Below, in pieces: positions 1-11,000 of a stretch of 14,904 bases of DNA (the first letter of the stretch is position 1; every line of letters starts with the position of its first letter). The notes under the pieces are model-generated. The model was given only the letters and a program-made list of their open reading frames with translations. It did no database searches and was not told the DNA's origin. Source of the stretch: CAJQQY01 sp964352225 (GTDB lineage Bacteria > Bacteroidota > Bacteroidia > Chitinophagales > Saprospiraceae); the NCBI GenBank assembly GCA_964352225.1, contig CAYGRM010000149.1, forward strand, positions 1-14,904. Reading direction: 5' to 3'. A program made the translations under genes and the position numbers.

Positions 1-24
1 TAATTATATTGCTTTCCAAGGACA

Positions 25-50
25 GGGACTATCCCACAAAGTGTGTCAAA
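25..50 (+). repeat. Left terminal inverted repeat of the IS256-family element
   Basis: The 26 bases begin GGGACTA and end GTGTGTCAAA. Compared with the reverse complement of 1346-1371 there are three mismatches, at repeat positions 8, 11 and 13. This is the expected transposase-binding end of the element. Confidence 0.88.
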
Positions 51-92
51 GCAAATTTTTAAATAATTTCTTAAATTTAAAAAAGCTTAGAC

Positions 93-1343
93 ATGAAAAA
101 GCAAAAGAACCCAAGATTATCAGATTTGATAAAAGATGAAAAGTTACGCACTCAAATCGAAGAAGCCCTTTATTCTGATAAACCAATATTAGGACCAGAT
201 GGAGGCATATTTACAGACTTACTTCAAGCGATGGTAAATGCAAGCTTGGAAGGAGAGTTGGATCACCATTTAGCAGAGGAAAAAGAGTCAAAAAGTACAA
301 ATCGGAGGAATGGGCATATTGAAAAAACAGTCAAGTCCTTAGGCGGAGAATTAAAAATAAAAACTCCTCGGGATCGGACAAGTAGTTTTGCTCCCAAGTT
401 AATAGGCAAGCGAGAAAAGGAACTAAAAGGAGGGCTAGAAAATGTAATATTAACTTTATATGCACAAGGTAATTCGAATGAAGACATCTATCGGATGCTT
501 CAAAAGATGTATGGAATTGATTATTCTACTTCTGCCATTAGTAGAATAACAGATCGAGTCTGGCCAGAGATTATGACGTGGCAACAACGCCCATTGAAGC
601 CTTGTTATGCGATACTATATTTAGATGGAATTTTCTTTAGAATACAAGAAGATGGTCGTTTCCAAGAGCGAACATTATACTCTGTCTATGGAGTTGATGT
701 TGAAGGAAATCGAGATGTTCTGGGGCTATATTTAGAAAAAAGAGAAAGTGCTCAACAATGGATGTTAGTGCTAGAGGATTTAAAAAGACGAGGCTTAGAA
801 GATGTGTTTTTTGTATGTATTGATGGCCTTCCAGGTTTTAAAAAAGCGATTCATGGTGCTTTACCTCAAGCAATTATCCAGCGCTGTATAGTTCATAAAA
901 TACGAAATTCAGTTAGGTTTGTAGGTGATAAAGATTATCGTCCATTATGTAAAGATTTGCGAAAAGTTTATCAGTCTGCGAATCGAGAACAAGCAGCTTT
1001 AGCCTTAGAAGAGTTCCAGAAAAAATGGGGAGAAAGAGGTGAAAGAATTGCTGAGCTATGGCGAAAAGATTGGGATGATTTAATGACTTTTATGGATTAT
1101 TCCGAAGGATTAAGAAGAATGATTTACACAACTAACCCAGTTGAAAATTTACATCGGATTATTCGTAAGGTAGTTAAAAATAAGGGAGCTTGGATTAGTC
1201 AAAGAGCATTAACTAAACAGCTATTTTTAGCTTTGATGCAAAATGAAAAATCGTGGAAGCGCAAAGCATTTAAATGGAAAGCCATTCAAGAAAATTTAGG
1301 CCTTATGTTTGGTGACCGTTTTCTTAAATGGCTTGATAAATAA
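93..1343 (+). CDS. IS256-family (Mutator-like) transposase, 416 aa
   Basis: This DDE-type transposase catalyses copy-out transposition of the surrounding insertion sequence. The acidic triad can be read in the usual IS256 contexts: D178 in LYLDGIFF, D244 in VCIDGLPGFKKAI and E351 in TTNPVENLHR. The conserved C-x2-H signature follows the second aspartate (C265 and H268 in RCIVHKIRN). The N-terminal section around residues 45-95 has the family's EGELDHHL and RRNGH segments. The length of 416 aa is normal for the family, and no frameshift or internal stop is present, so the gene appears functional. The ATG at 93 is 42 bases inside the left inverted repeat, with no clear ribosome binding site. 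The gene converges on mfd, so unterminated mfd transcripts would be antisense to it. Family assignment is firm; I cannot name the individual IS. Confidence 0.95.
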   Translation: MKKQKNPRLSDLIKDEKLRTQIEEALYSDKPILGPDGGIFTDLLQAMVNASLEGELDHHLAEEKESKSTNRRNGHIEKTVKSLGGELKIKTPRDRTSSFAPKLIGKREKELKGGLENVILTLYAQGNSNEDIYRMLQKMYGIDYSTSAISRITDRVWPEIMTWQQRPLKPCYAILYLDGIFFRIQEDGRFQERTLYSVYGVDVEGNRDVLGLYLEKRESAQQWMLVLEDLKRRGLEDVFFVCIDGLPGFKKAIHGALPQAIIQRCIVHKIRNSVRFVGDKDYRPLCKDLRKVYQSANREQAALALEEFQKKWGERGERIAELWRKDWDDLMTFMDYSEGLRRMIYTTNPVENLHRIIRKVVKNKGAWISQRALTKQLFLALMQNEKSWKRKAFKWKAIQENLGLMFGDRFLKWLDK

Positions 1344-1345
1344 TT

Positions 1346-1371
1346 TTTGACACACTTTATTGGCTAGTCCC
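1346..1371 (-). repeat. Right terminal inverted repeat of the IS256-family element
   Basis: On the minus strand this reads GGGACTA at the outer edge and GTGTGTCAAA inside, matching the left end at 23 of 26 positions. It starts two bases after the transposase stop codon, a compact arrangement typical of insertion sequences. Confidence 0.88.
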
Positions 1372-1391
1372 ACAAAAAAATCGAAACTAGA

Positions 1392-4300
1392 TCACACCAC
1401 AACCTCAACCCCTTCCTTCATCTTATCCAATACCATCCTCGCCTGCTTCAATGTCTTCACCCCATCCCTCACTACAATTATATGCTTCCTCGATTTTTTC
1501 ATATGTAAACCATACTTCACTCCATCCTTCGCCAAAAATTGCATCAACTGATTAAACAAATCTGACTCATAAAATCTCGATTGCGGATCTTCAATAAAGT
1601 AGCAACGTAATTTTCTATTTTTTAAAATCACTCTTTCAAAACCCAATTTTTTACAAGTCCAACGCAAGCGTAATCCATCTGACAACTCACGCACTTGTCG
1701 AGGGATTTTTCCAAAACGATCTTTTAATTCTCTTCCAAATTTTTGCAATTCCAATTCATCGTTCAACGAATCCATTTGCGTGTATAGACTTAATCGCTCT
1801 TGCGTATTTTTGACGTAAGCATCAGGAATCAACATTTCAATATCTGTATCAATCTGCACATCCTGAACGTAAATTTTTTCTTTATCTAAATCCTCTTTGA
1901 ACAAATCTTTGAAGTCCGTTTCCTTTAATTCTTGGATGGCTTCTTCCAAGATCTTCTGATACGTTTCGTAACCAATGTCAGTTATAAACCCACTTTGTTC
2001 GCCTCCCAATAAATTTCCAGCACCTCGAATATCCAAATCTTTCATCGCAATATTAAACCCACTTCCAAGATCAGAAAACTCTTCAATCGTTCTCAATCGT
2101 TTCCTCGCGTCACTCGTCAAAGTCGACATCGGCGGACTGAACAAATAACAAAATGCTCGCTTATTACTCCGCCCAACTCGACCACGCAATTGATGTAAAT
2201 CACTCATCCCAAATTGGTTGGCATTATTAATAATGATGGTATTTGCATTTGGAATGTCCAATCCTGTTTCGATAATATTTGTGGAAACCAACACATCATA
2301 TTGTCGGTCGATAAAATCTAACAATGTCTTTTCGAGTTGCCTAGATTCCATCTGTCCATGAGCAGATGCGATGTCGATGTCTGGCAAAATCTTGCGTAAC
2401 ATTGCAGTAATCTCCGGTAACGATTTCACTCGATTGTGCACAAAGAATACCTGCCCTCCTCGATTGATTTCATACTCAATCGCATCTCGAATTAGTTCCA
2501 AATTAAACACTCGAATCTCGGTATGAATCGGTTGACGATTTAATGGAGCAGTTCTGATGACACTCAAATCACGAGCTGCCATCAATGAAAATTGCATCGT
2601 CCGAGGAATCGGAGTTGCCGTCAAGGTCAAAGTATCGACGTTGACTTTCAGGTTTCGTAATTTTTCTTTTGCGGCTACGCCAAATTTTTGTTCCTCATCG
2701 ATGACGAGTAATCCTAAATTTTTGAACCCAATATCTTTACTCAAAATACCATGCGTCCCGATGATGATATCAATTTTTCCTTCTTTTAGTTTTTCAAAAA
2801 TCGCTTTCTTTTCTTTCGTAGTTCGGAAGCGATTGATGTAATCTACTTTCACTCCAAACTCTTCGAGTCGTTCGCCAAAGGTTTTGAAGTGTTGCAACGC
2901 TAGAATTGTAGTCGGCACTAAAATCGCCACTTGACGACCTCCCAAAACACATTTAAACGCAGCTCGAACTGCGACCTCCGTTTTCCCAAAACCAACATCA
3001 CCACAGATCAATCGATCCATCGGATAGGCTTTTTGCATATCTTCTTTTACCGCTGTGACTGCCTTCGCTTGGTCAGGTGTATCTTCAAACATAAAGTTCG
3101 ATTCCAACTCAATTTGTAAGTAATCATCTTCCGGATGCTCGATACCTTTCGCAGCTTTTCGTTTCGCATAAAGTTTAATCAATTCCTTCGCAATGTCCTT
3201 GACCTTTCGCTTAGTCGTATTTTTTAATCGCTTCCAAGTATCGGAACCGATCTTACTTAACTTGGGTGGCTTGCCTTCCTTACCAACAAATTTTGAAATC
3301 TTATGCAGCGAGTTGATACTCACATAAAGGACGTCATCATTTTTATAAAATAACCGAACAGATTCTTGCGTCTGACCATTGATCGTTAATTTTTCCAAAC
3401 CTGAATATCGCCCAACTCCATGATCAATATGCGTAACGAAATCTCCTGGAACCAACTCTCGAAGCATGCGCAAATTAATCGCTTTGTCTTTGGTAAAACC
3501 TCGACGCAAACGATATTTATCAAAACGATGGAAGATTAGATGGTCGGTGTCGCAAGCAATTTTTAAATCCAAATCTAGAAANNNNNNNNNNCTAGAAATC
3601 CTTGGCTTAATGCTTTGGTCACAGGATGAAATTGAACGTCCGCTTTTAAGTCTTCAAAAATGGAATAGAAACGATTAATCTGTTTTGGATTTTCGGTAAA
3701 AATATAATTCTCCAATTTTGCTTTTTGATTCTCGTGGAGATTTTCGATGAGCAATTTGAAGTTTTTATTAAAATTAGGTTGTGGCTTACTATTGAAAATT
3801 ATTTTTTCGGTTGGCTCAAAATGTAGGTTTTTATTGAGGAAAAATAACGCAAACCTTTCAATGTCTTGGATTACTTCGTCGGGTTTGATAAAAGCTCGAT
3901 CTCGAAAAATTTCTGCCAAATCTCCTTCGTCCAAGGAAGAAACTGTTTTTCCAAATTTCTTTGCCTCCTCCAAACACATTTCCAATCTACCAATCAGCAT
4001 GTCCAAATCTTTTATCCAAATCACGGTATTCTCAGGCAAGACATTGAAAAGAGAAGTTTTTTGTTTCCGAGAAAACTTAGTATTGATATTTGGAATGATC
4101 GAAACCCGTGCAATTTTCTTGACACTCAATTGAGTCAACGGATCGAACGTTCGAATGCTTTCAATTTCATCATCAAATAATTCGACTCGATATGGATATT
4201 CATTTCCATAAGAAAAAATATCTACGATACCTCCTCTGATCGAAAACTGCCCTGGCTCATAAACAAAATCTACTCGCTCAAAACCATACTCGACAAATAC

Positions 4301-4783
4301 TTCGACTAAAAAATCGACATCTAATTTTTCATCTTTGACAATGGAGATTTGCTTTTCGTTCAGCACTTTGGGCAAAACTACTTTCTCGAAAAGTGCCTCA
4401 GGATAAGTGATAATAATTTCTCCAATGGATTTTTCATTGGAAATTTTATTAATCGTTTCCGTTCGTTGCAAAACGTTCGAGGAATTCAAATGAGCAAAAT
4501 CCATTGGTCGCTTAAAAGAATCAGGAAAGAAATGAGCTCCTTTTTTTTCTAATAATGCAGCAATGTTATTTTGCAAATAAGCAGCCTCTTCTTTGTCGGC
4601 CGCGATGTAAAGATGATGTTGAGGATTGGCGAGGTAGGTTCCAGACAGGACAAAGGAATCCTGCGCTCCAGTCATACCTACGATTTGTAAGCGTGTCGGA
4701 GTCGGAGTTTGCAGCGCATTCACAATTTGTTGTGTCCGCGCACTATCTCGATACAAGTCTAATAGACGCTGCAAGTTGGACAT
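1392..4783 (-). CDS. mfd: Transcription-repair coupling factor Mfd (TRCF), broken only by an assembly gap
   Basis: Mfd removes RNA polymerase stalled at DNA lesions and recruits UvrA for nucleotide excision repair. The N-terminal part (3592-4783) is the UvrB-like module, with a degenerate nucleotide loop near residue 36 and GQFSIRGGIVDIF at 178-190. The C-terminal part (1392-3581) holds the RNA-polymerase-interacting domain (about 436-493), then a RecG-like translocase: Walker A GDVGFGKT (589-596), DEEQ (690-693), TATPIPRT (716-723) and QLRGRVGRS (859-867), then the C-terminal TRCF domain. Ten Ns at 3582-3591 break the frame. The 7 bases CTAGAAA occur on both sides, and merging them restores SQGFLDLDLKIACD, matching the family there. 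The result is 1124 aa, a normal Mfd length. A TTG at 3570-3572 that could be taken as the start of the second half is not a real start. Its stop lies 20 bases from the insertion sequence, and no mfd terminator is visible. Confidence 0.95.
3582..3591. other. Ten-N assembly gap inside mfd, probably with no missing sequence
   Basis: A run of exactly ten Ns looks like a scaffold placeholder. The bases before it end in CTAGAAA and the bases after it begin with CTAGAAA, so the contig ends overlap by 7 bases. Removing the Ns and one copy of the overlap (17 bases) leaves 3375 coding bases, divisible by three, and joins the two halves of mfd in frame. Confidence 0.9.
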
Positions 4784-4788
4784 GAAAG

Positions 4789-4796
4789 CAAAAGTA
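4789..4796 (-). promoter_or_regulatory. Candidate mfd promoter -7 box (TACTTTTG)
   Basis: On the minus strand these bases read TACTTTTG, an exact match to the Bacteroidota -7 consensus TAnnTTTG. The box ends only 5 bases before the mfd ATG, so transcription would begin at or next to the start codon. I see no TTTG at the expected -33 spacing, so this rests on one half-site. Confidence 0.35.
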
Positions 4797-4990
4797 ATGA
4801 AAAATGAATAATAATATTAGAATAATTTTCTTTGTTTGTGGTTAACAAAAAAGAAAGAGAAAAGTTATGGTTTTGGATTAGTAAAGAATTAAAAAGTCGC
4901 AAAATGCTAAAGTACATCCATGGTGGAAACAATCGTTCGAAGAGTTTTGATCGTTAAGTTTTCCAAACTCATAATTTTCTTTTATGTAAA

Positions 4991-5022
4991 AAAAGCGACT
5001 AGGATTTCTCCTAGCCGCTTTT
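4991..5022 (-). terminator. Rho-independent terminator of sprA
   Basis: Arms of 14 bases at 4991-5004 and 5009-5022 pair with a single A-C mismatch around a 4-base loop; the GC core is CTAGGA/TCCTAG. Read on the minus strand, the hairpin starts 40 bases after the sprA stop codon and is followed at once by seven Ts (pairing As included), the classic intrinsic-terminator layout. It separates sprA transcription from mfd downstream, so mfd probably needs its own promoter. Confidence 0.85.
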
Positions 5023-5062
5023 GATTTATTATTGACAACACTCCAGAGGGTGCTGCTACGTT

Positions 5063-8000
5063 TTAATTTAGGGAGAATCGAACGGTGACTCCACCGGCAG
5101 TATTTGTAATTGGATATGCTGCTGAAGTTTTTGGAATTGTTTTTCTGAAATCAAAAAACAATCGCAGATTCAATCTTTTGTTTACTTGATAATCAACAGA
5201 AGGATTGATCGAAATATCTCGCGTTCCTCTCGTTGGTTCTGCAAGGTCTTGATCTAGATAATGATTGATGGTAATATTATCTCTGAAAGAAAAGTCAAAT
5301 TTGAAATTCAGATCATTCCCTTTTGGTACATTAGAATTTGCACCACCTGCTCCTCGTCCACCTTGGTTAGCAGATGATGTGGCATTCCTAGAGCCTTTCT
5401 TTTTCTTCTTTTTGCCTGTCAAAAATGGAATAACTACATCCTTCATTCGATATCCAAATCCTGCCACATATTCTGTTGTTCTATTTTCAGTAAGCACGTT
5501 AGTTTGGAAATCCGCATCTAAGTTTCTCGACTTCTTGAAATCAACTCGGAAAGTCATATCATTAGTTGTTTTGATATCTATTCCGATAAGTGGCGAAAAT
5601 TGTTCGGTGATCGTCAAGGCTGGAATATCAAATCGAGTATAATAATTTCCAAAATTATTCAAGTTTTGATCAGATCGAGGAGCTTCATCGACAAACTGTT
5701 GGTTCGTCTCAAATGAGTTGACCGTCAAGGTTGATTTATATCCATGAGTAATACTTACGCTTTTGAAAATTTCTTTGAACCACGGTAACTTTGACAATCC
5801 ATTATAAGTTAATCGCCAATTTGGTCGAGGTATTGTTTTGAACAAATCGCCTTCTCTACTATTTAAAAACTCTCTTGGATCTCGGTTCGTGTAGGCAGAA
5901 AGGAATGCAGGAACTAATACTTCTCTTTGAGCAGATCCGAATCCATTCGTATATGCAGAACCATCTTCTATATGAACTCCTGTTCCTAGTTCTTTAGAAA
6001 TAATTGATCGGTTATTTTCATATCGATCAAACAATGCTACCATATTATTAAACCCATCTTGGAAAAGCGTTTGCATCGCAAAATAGGAAACGGTATATGA
6101 ACCGATCTGTCGCACATTCGCTTGACCAAAACTGATAAAATTATCTCGATCTAATGGATCTGCAGTTGCGTAAAGTGTATCTAAGTTTTTAAAGATGGAC
6201 GATTCATTTTCCGTATATGAATAATTAGCTTCCACATCTACTTTGAAATCTGTAAAAGGCTCAATAGTCACTCGAGCATCGTAATTTCTAGTAAACGTCT
6301 TGATCGTTTCCTGATTTAAAAAGAAACTTTTGGTAATCCAACGATCTTCTGGATTAGCAACTGCTTTATCAAACCAAGCATTATTAGGCTGGAAGCCAGC
6401 TACAAAATCCCATCCAGGACGAGAGAAATTATTGGATTGACCAAAGAAATCTACCGCAGGAGTATATCCAGGAATGACTGTCGAATAGTCTTCTGTATAA
6501 TTGAACCTTGCTTTCTGAACTAGCATCAGCGGTCGAATCAATGTCCTAGCAATTTTGCTTGGCTCTTTATCCTTCTTATCTTTCTTGTTCTTTTTATCCT
6601 TTTTGTCTTTAGGATCATCTTTGGTAGAAGACCTCGTTTTATTATTTCTACTATTCCGAGAATTCCTTCTTGAAGCAGATTTGTTATTATTAATTTTTTT
6701 CAAAAATTTAGACTTGTCATAAAGTTTGTCAAAGTTAAAAGTTCCTTTGATCGAACGGGACTGCCCATTTTGAATAATATTACCTAGGTGTACGGTATCC
6801 TTCAGGTTGTAATTATTTAGTGCACCAGCATCCCAGTTAAAACTACCTCGCAATTTTACATCAGCCGATACCCAATCTAAAACAGGAAACGAATTGAATG
6901 GTATTTTATAGGTTAAGTTGACAGATTGTTGGAATCGCTTGTCACGCCCCAAGTTTCTAACATTTTCTTTAATAAAAGCATTTAACTCTGCTTCACTTCT
7001 TCTTTGTTGAGTCGCATCGTCAAACTCTGGTAGCTCATCAATAACAGATTGACTGGAGGCGGAGTAATCTAACTTAAGCCCTTTAGATAAATCCCATCTC
7101 AAATCGTAATTTCTTAACCACGTAAATTGTTTGTTGACAAATGTATTAAAATAAGGATCCTCACTCGCGAATCGATATTTAGTCTCTGCCTTCTGACGAT
7201 TAGCAATCGTATTAAATGAAAAAGTATTTGGAATTGGATTAAAATTAAAATCAGTTATTAATCCTAAGTGCTTTTTCAGTTTCGGCTTTTTAGTCAGTTT
7301 TTTGAAAGGTGTTATGTAATTCGCTTTTCGAGAAAACGAATAATCAACTTGCCCTCGCTTTTGGTCTATGACATCTGATTCGATGATCGGATCACTATGT
7401 TCCGTTTGAGTTTGTGCATAGGTAAAAGTGAAATTGGAAATATCCCAAGGCATGGGAGTTTTATCCTTATTCGTTCGCTCTTTTCTAACATTGGTAAAGT
7501 TAAAACCTCGAATCGTCGTTCTATCAATCGCTTGACTTCGAATCGAATCTCGATCTGCTTGGGAGGCTTGAAGATCTAATTTCTCTTCGAGTGTAATATC
7601 TAAATCGTAGGGATCAAACTCTGGAATTCGATCCATGTTAGAATATTGAGCAAATGCTGGAATTTTGATTCCCCATTTTTCTGGGAAAAATTTACCTAAT
7701 TCAAAATCAACATCAACTGCATATTCTTGAATTTTTTCTCTCTGCCGATCTTGTACTCTTTGATCTAATGCTCCCCAACCAATAGAACTAAAACTTCCTG
7801 ATGCAGCAACATTTCCAAAGTCAGCTAACTGTACATCCAATCTTGCCAATCCTGCTAAACCTCCTCTTTCATCAAATCCACTAACTCGCAACTCATTCAC
7901 CCAAACCTCTCCACAAATTTCTCCTTCATCTCCTCCATCGGGATTTCGTATTCCAATCATGATACCTTTGACCTCTCCTAAGTTAGGATTACCAACCACT

Positions 8001-11000
8001 CGCACTATATTATTAGGCTTATCAGGATCTGAAATTTGAAATGGTTTTCCAATATTACTGGCAGAATTACCTCCTTCATTTCGCATTATTTTAACTTCTT
8101 TGAGTAGTTCTAATGGAAAATCAAAATCATTCTCTTCTTTCCAGACCTCGAGTTTATATTCACTTTGGGTGCTCGGTATTCCTGCAATGGCACTTTCACT
8201 AGAATACGTCAATGGTATTTCGTACTCGTAATAATTTTTTTCAAAATCACTTCCTAATCTCATAAATATACTCATCGTACCATTATCGACGGGTTCGGGG
8301 GTCTCTGCATGGACGAACATTTGCAGCCTTTCGTAGACCCTCAAATCTAGGTTGACATTTTTGAAAACCGCTTTGGATTCTTCATCCCTTAAACCACAGA
8401 CACTCATGGCAAGCGACTGCTCATTCTGTAAAGCATTGGGAAATGCTCCTAGTGACTGCTCTCTTTCGATTCCTAATGGCAATACGTAGTTGAATGGCAT
8501 ACGACTACTATTCTCTTCCACATTTACAGCATTAACATCGAACAAAGCATTAGATGGAACTCCAGGTAGCGTTATTCCTCCTGCTATAATATCTCTTCGA
8601 TAACGTCTCCATTGATTTCTCACCAATTGTAATCTTGCAAAACGCAAAATAGTTTTTTGGTCAAAACCTTGCATGTACATTCTGATAAATCGAATAGACC
8701 TAAAATCTTGGATACTACCTACTTTACTGGTGAACTGATCGATTGGAATTTTGAAACGATACCAAGTTCTTCCTGAAGCAGCATCTGTAATCTGATCAGT
8801 AACAAAAGGGGTATTAGGATCAATATCATCTCCTTGAGGTACCAAAGGAACTTTATATTGGAAATATGCTTCTGTTTCACTTAAGGTATTATCATTATTA
8901 AGATCCTCTGAATCGGGTAGGTTTGTTCCAATAATTTCACTTACACTACCAATCGTTCGAGCATTCCCTTGCGACTTATTAAATCTTGCATACCGATCAG
9001 GCACGCTAAAACCATCAGCTGCTAGTGAAGGATCACTTGGGGTCACGAAGTCATCATTGGAGACATCATCCAAATTAATTCCTATCGCATTAATCGCATC
9101 AAAATAATTTGAAAAAAGTAATTTTTCCCCTTCATTGTCTAATCCATCAAAACCTAAATCTTGTTTCTCTCTATTCTCTGGGTCATTATCAAAAGCTCTC
9201 GTCACCAAAGGACCTAAAGGAACTCTTGCTACATTCGTTTCAGTAGTTGGACGATTACTATTATTAGTTGCTCCTGGTAGTCCATTTTCAAAAAACAATC
9301 GAGAATCTTTTAAAATGTCCTCTGAAATGTTTCCTAAGTTGATGTATAAATTTCCAGGTCCAGAAGTAGCCGAACCATCCGCTTTATCCATAAATGGATT
9401 CAACATCCAAAATTCAATAAATTCAATATTCGCAGCTTGGAAATCATTCGTATTTAAAGAACGCATGATACCTGCCCATCTAGTTTCTGGACTATTCAAT
9501 TTTAGATTACCTCCTACATTACTTACCCCTGCCGAGTATGGTGTTCCACCTGGCTCATCAAAATTATAAGGCCCTCTTTCATCTGGACAGTATGCCAAAT
9601 CAAAAGTGAAAATCGTAGGATTATCAGAAGGAGTTAATTGTCGATTGGTAAAAACCTCTTCCTGAGGAATGGCTGCAGCATAGTTATCTTGATTATCGTT
9701 GGCATCTCTTACACTTGGATCTATTCGATACCAACTCAACGCGGCTCTATTGACACCAGTAAGACTATTGTCGATTAGTTCTGACTCTGGGAAAAGTGGG
9801 TTATTATTTTGTGCATCATTTTGAGGAACACTCGCAGGAACCCACTCAGTATAAGGTGTTCTTAAATCGAAAGAACTTGTACTTCCTTCAAAATCATCTA
9901 AATAAACAGAACCTCCAGTATTCTCATTTCCTTCCGCATCTTGTTGATTAATTGCTTTAGAGTGTCCTGGTCTTAATGCTGCCATTTCAGCAACTAAGCT
10001 AACCTTGGAAGGTGCCTTCGTATCAATCAATGGTATCCGATCCACCGCTTTAGTCAACCAAGTAGACTCAGAACTATAGTTCAGATCTAAACCATAAATT
10101 TTATTATTAATTGGATCATCTCCGATATTTACCTTTTGGGTAAAAGGTCGCTCGAACAAATTTAAGAAAGTACCTCCTACCGAAAATTTGTCATTTACTT
10201 CATAATCTGCTCGTAATCCAACCAAGGTTTTGGTTTGAAATCCGAAGAGCGAATTATCCTCAAAGGAAACTTTAATCGGACTACCTGATGCTAAAATTGC
10301 ATCATTCAAGATTTTAATTCGACCAATATTATAATCAATTTCATAATCCTGTCCTTCGATCAAAACTTGTGCTCCGGATGTCACGTTTACCGACCCTTGA
10401 GGTAGGTTAAATGCACCTAAAGAAATTTCATTAGAAATGGCCGATTTATAAGATCCCTTAATCGTGAATCGATTAAACTCTGGAAACTCCCTCGCAAATA
10501 CAACTGTCGAATCATATAACATTTGAAACGAGAATTTTGCTTTATCAGCCGCTCCTTCTATTTGATCTACTAATGATGATCCGAATGGCTCCAAAACTGG
10601 AAACATAATCCGACCATTTCGGGTATTTATGGTAACATTTTCAACAAAATCAAAAACCCCATCGGGTTGTGGATCACCTTGTACATTCAGGTTATCCATA
10701 TTAAAAATTCGAAGTAAAGGAATTTGTGCCAAATTTGTTTCAGGTAAAAATCGCTTCAATCCTGCTCCTGGATCATCATAATAAATGTCCAATCTAAAGT
10801 CTTCTCGATTCACCTGATATGCTCCAATCGAATACACATTTTTCATCATCAAATCCCAAGATGGAAGATCCGTTCGCTGTGTTGTACTTTTCAACATCTT
10901 TGTGAAAATTACATTTTGCGTTATGGAATCCTCGGTTGCAGGAACATCTTCCGCAAGTTCCCCTACTTTATATACTTGGTCTTTTCCCGCATAATTATAT

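Larger units (their letters stand above)
25..1371 (+). mobile_element. IS256-family insertion sequence, complete, 1347 bp
   Basis: The element is defined by 26-base terminal inverted repeats that match at 23 positions (left 25-50, right 1346-1371). Both begin GGGACTA at the outer edge and end in AAGTGTGTCAAA inside. They enclose a single full-length Mutator/IS256-type transposase gene. IS256 elements normally produce 8-9 base target duplications, but the 8 bases outside each end (17-24 and 1372-1379) do not match, so none is visible. The right end lies 20 bases past the stop codon of mfd, which is transcribed towards the element. The element looks intact and could be active. Only 24 bases of the left flank are in the window. 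Confidence 0.9.

Noticed and set aside
1372..1379. The shared ACA next to both IS ends as a target-site duplication
   Set aside because: Only three bases match, and the family makes 8-9 base duplications.
1392..3572. A separate 726-residue gene beginning with TTG for the C-terminal half of Mfd
   Set aside because: The TTG is only the first usable codon after the N gap. The frame extends upstream to the gap edge and joins the N-terminal half when the overlapping bases are merged.
6561..6701. The lysine-rich stretch of SprA as an inserted foreign segment or frameshift
   Set aside because: The frame is continuous, the conserved segments after it (RPLMLVQKARFNY) fit the family, and comparable basic loops occur in other SprA proteins as I recall them.
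9135..9569. A plus-strand frame of 144 codons inside sprA
   Set aside because: It is antisense to a well-supported coding region and shows no domain or start signal. The same holds for the other long antisense frames within mfd, sprA and ruvA.
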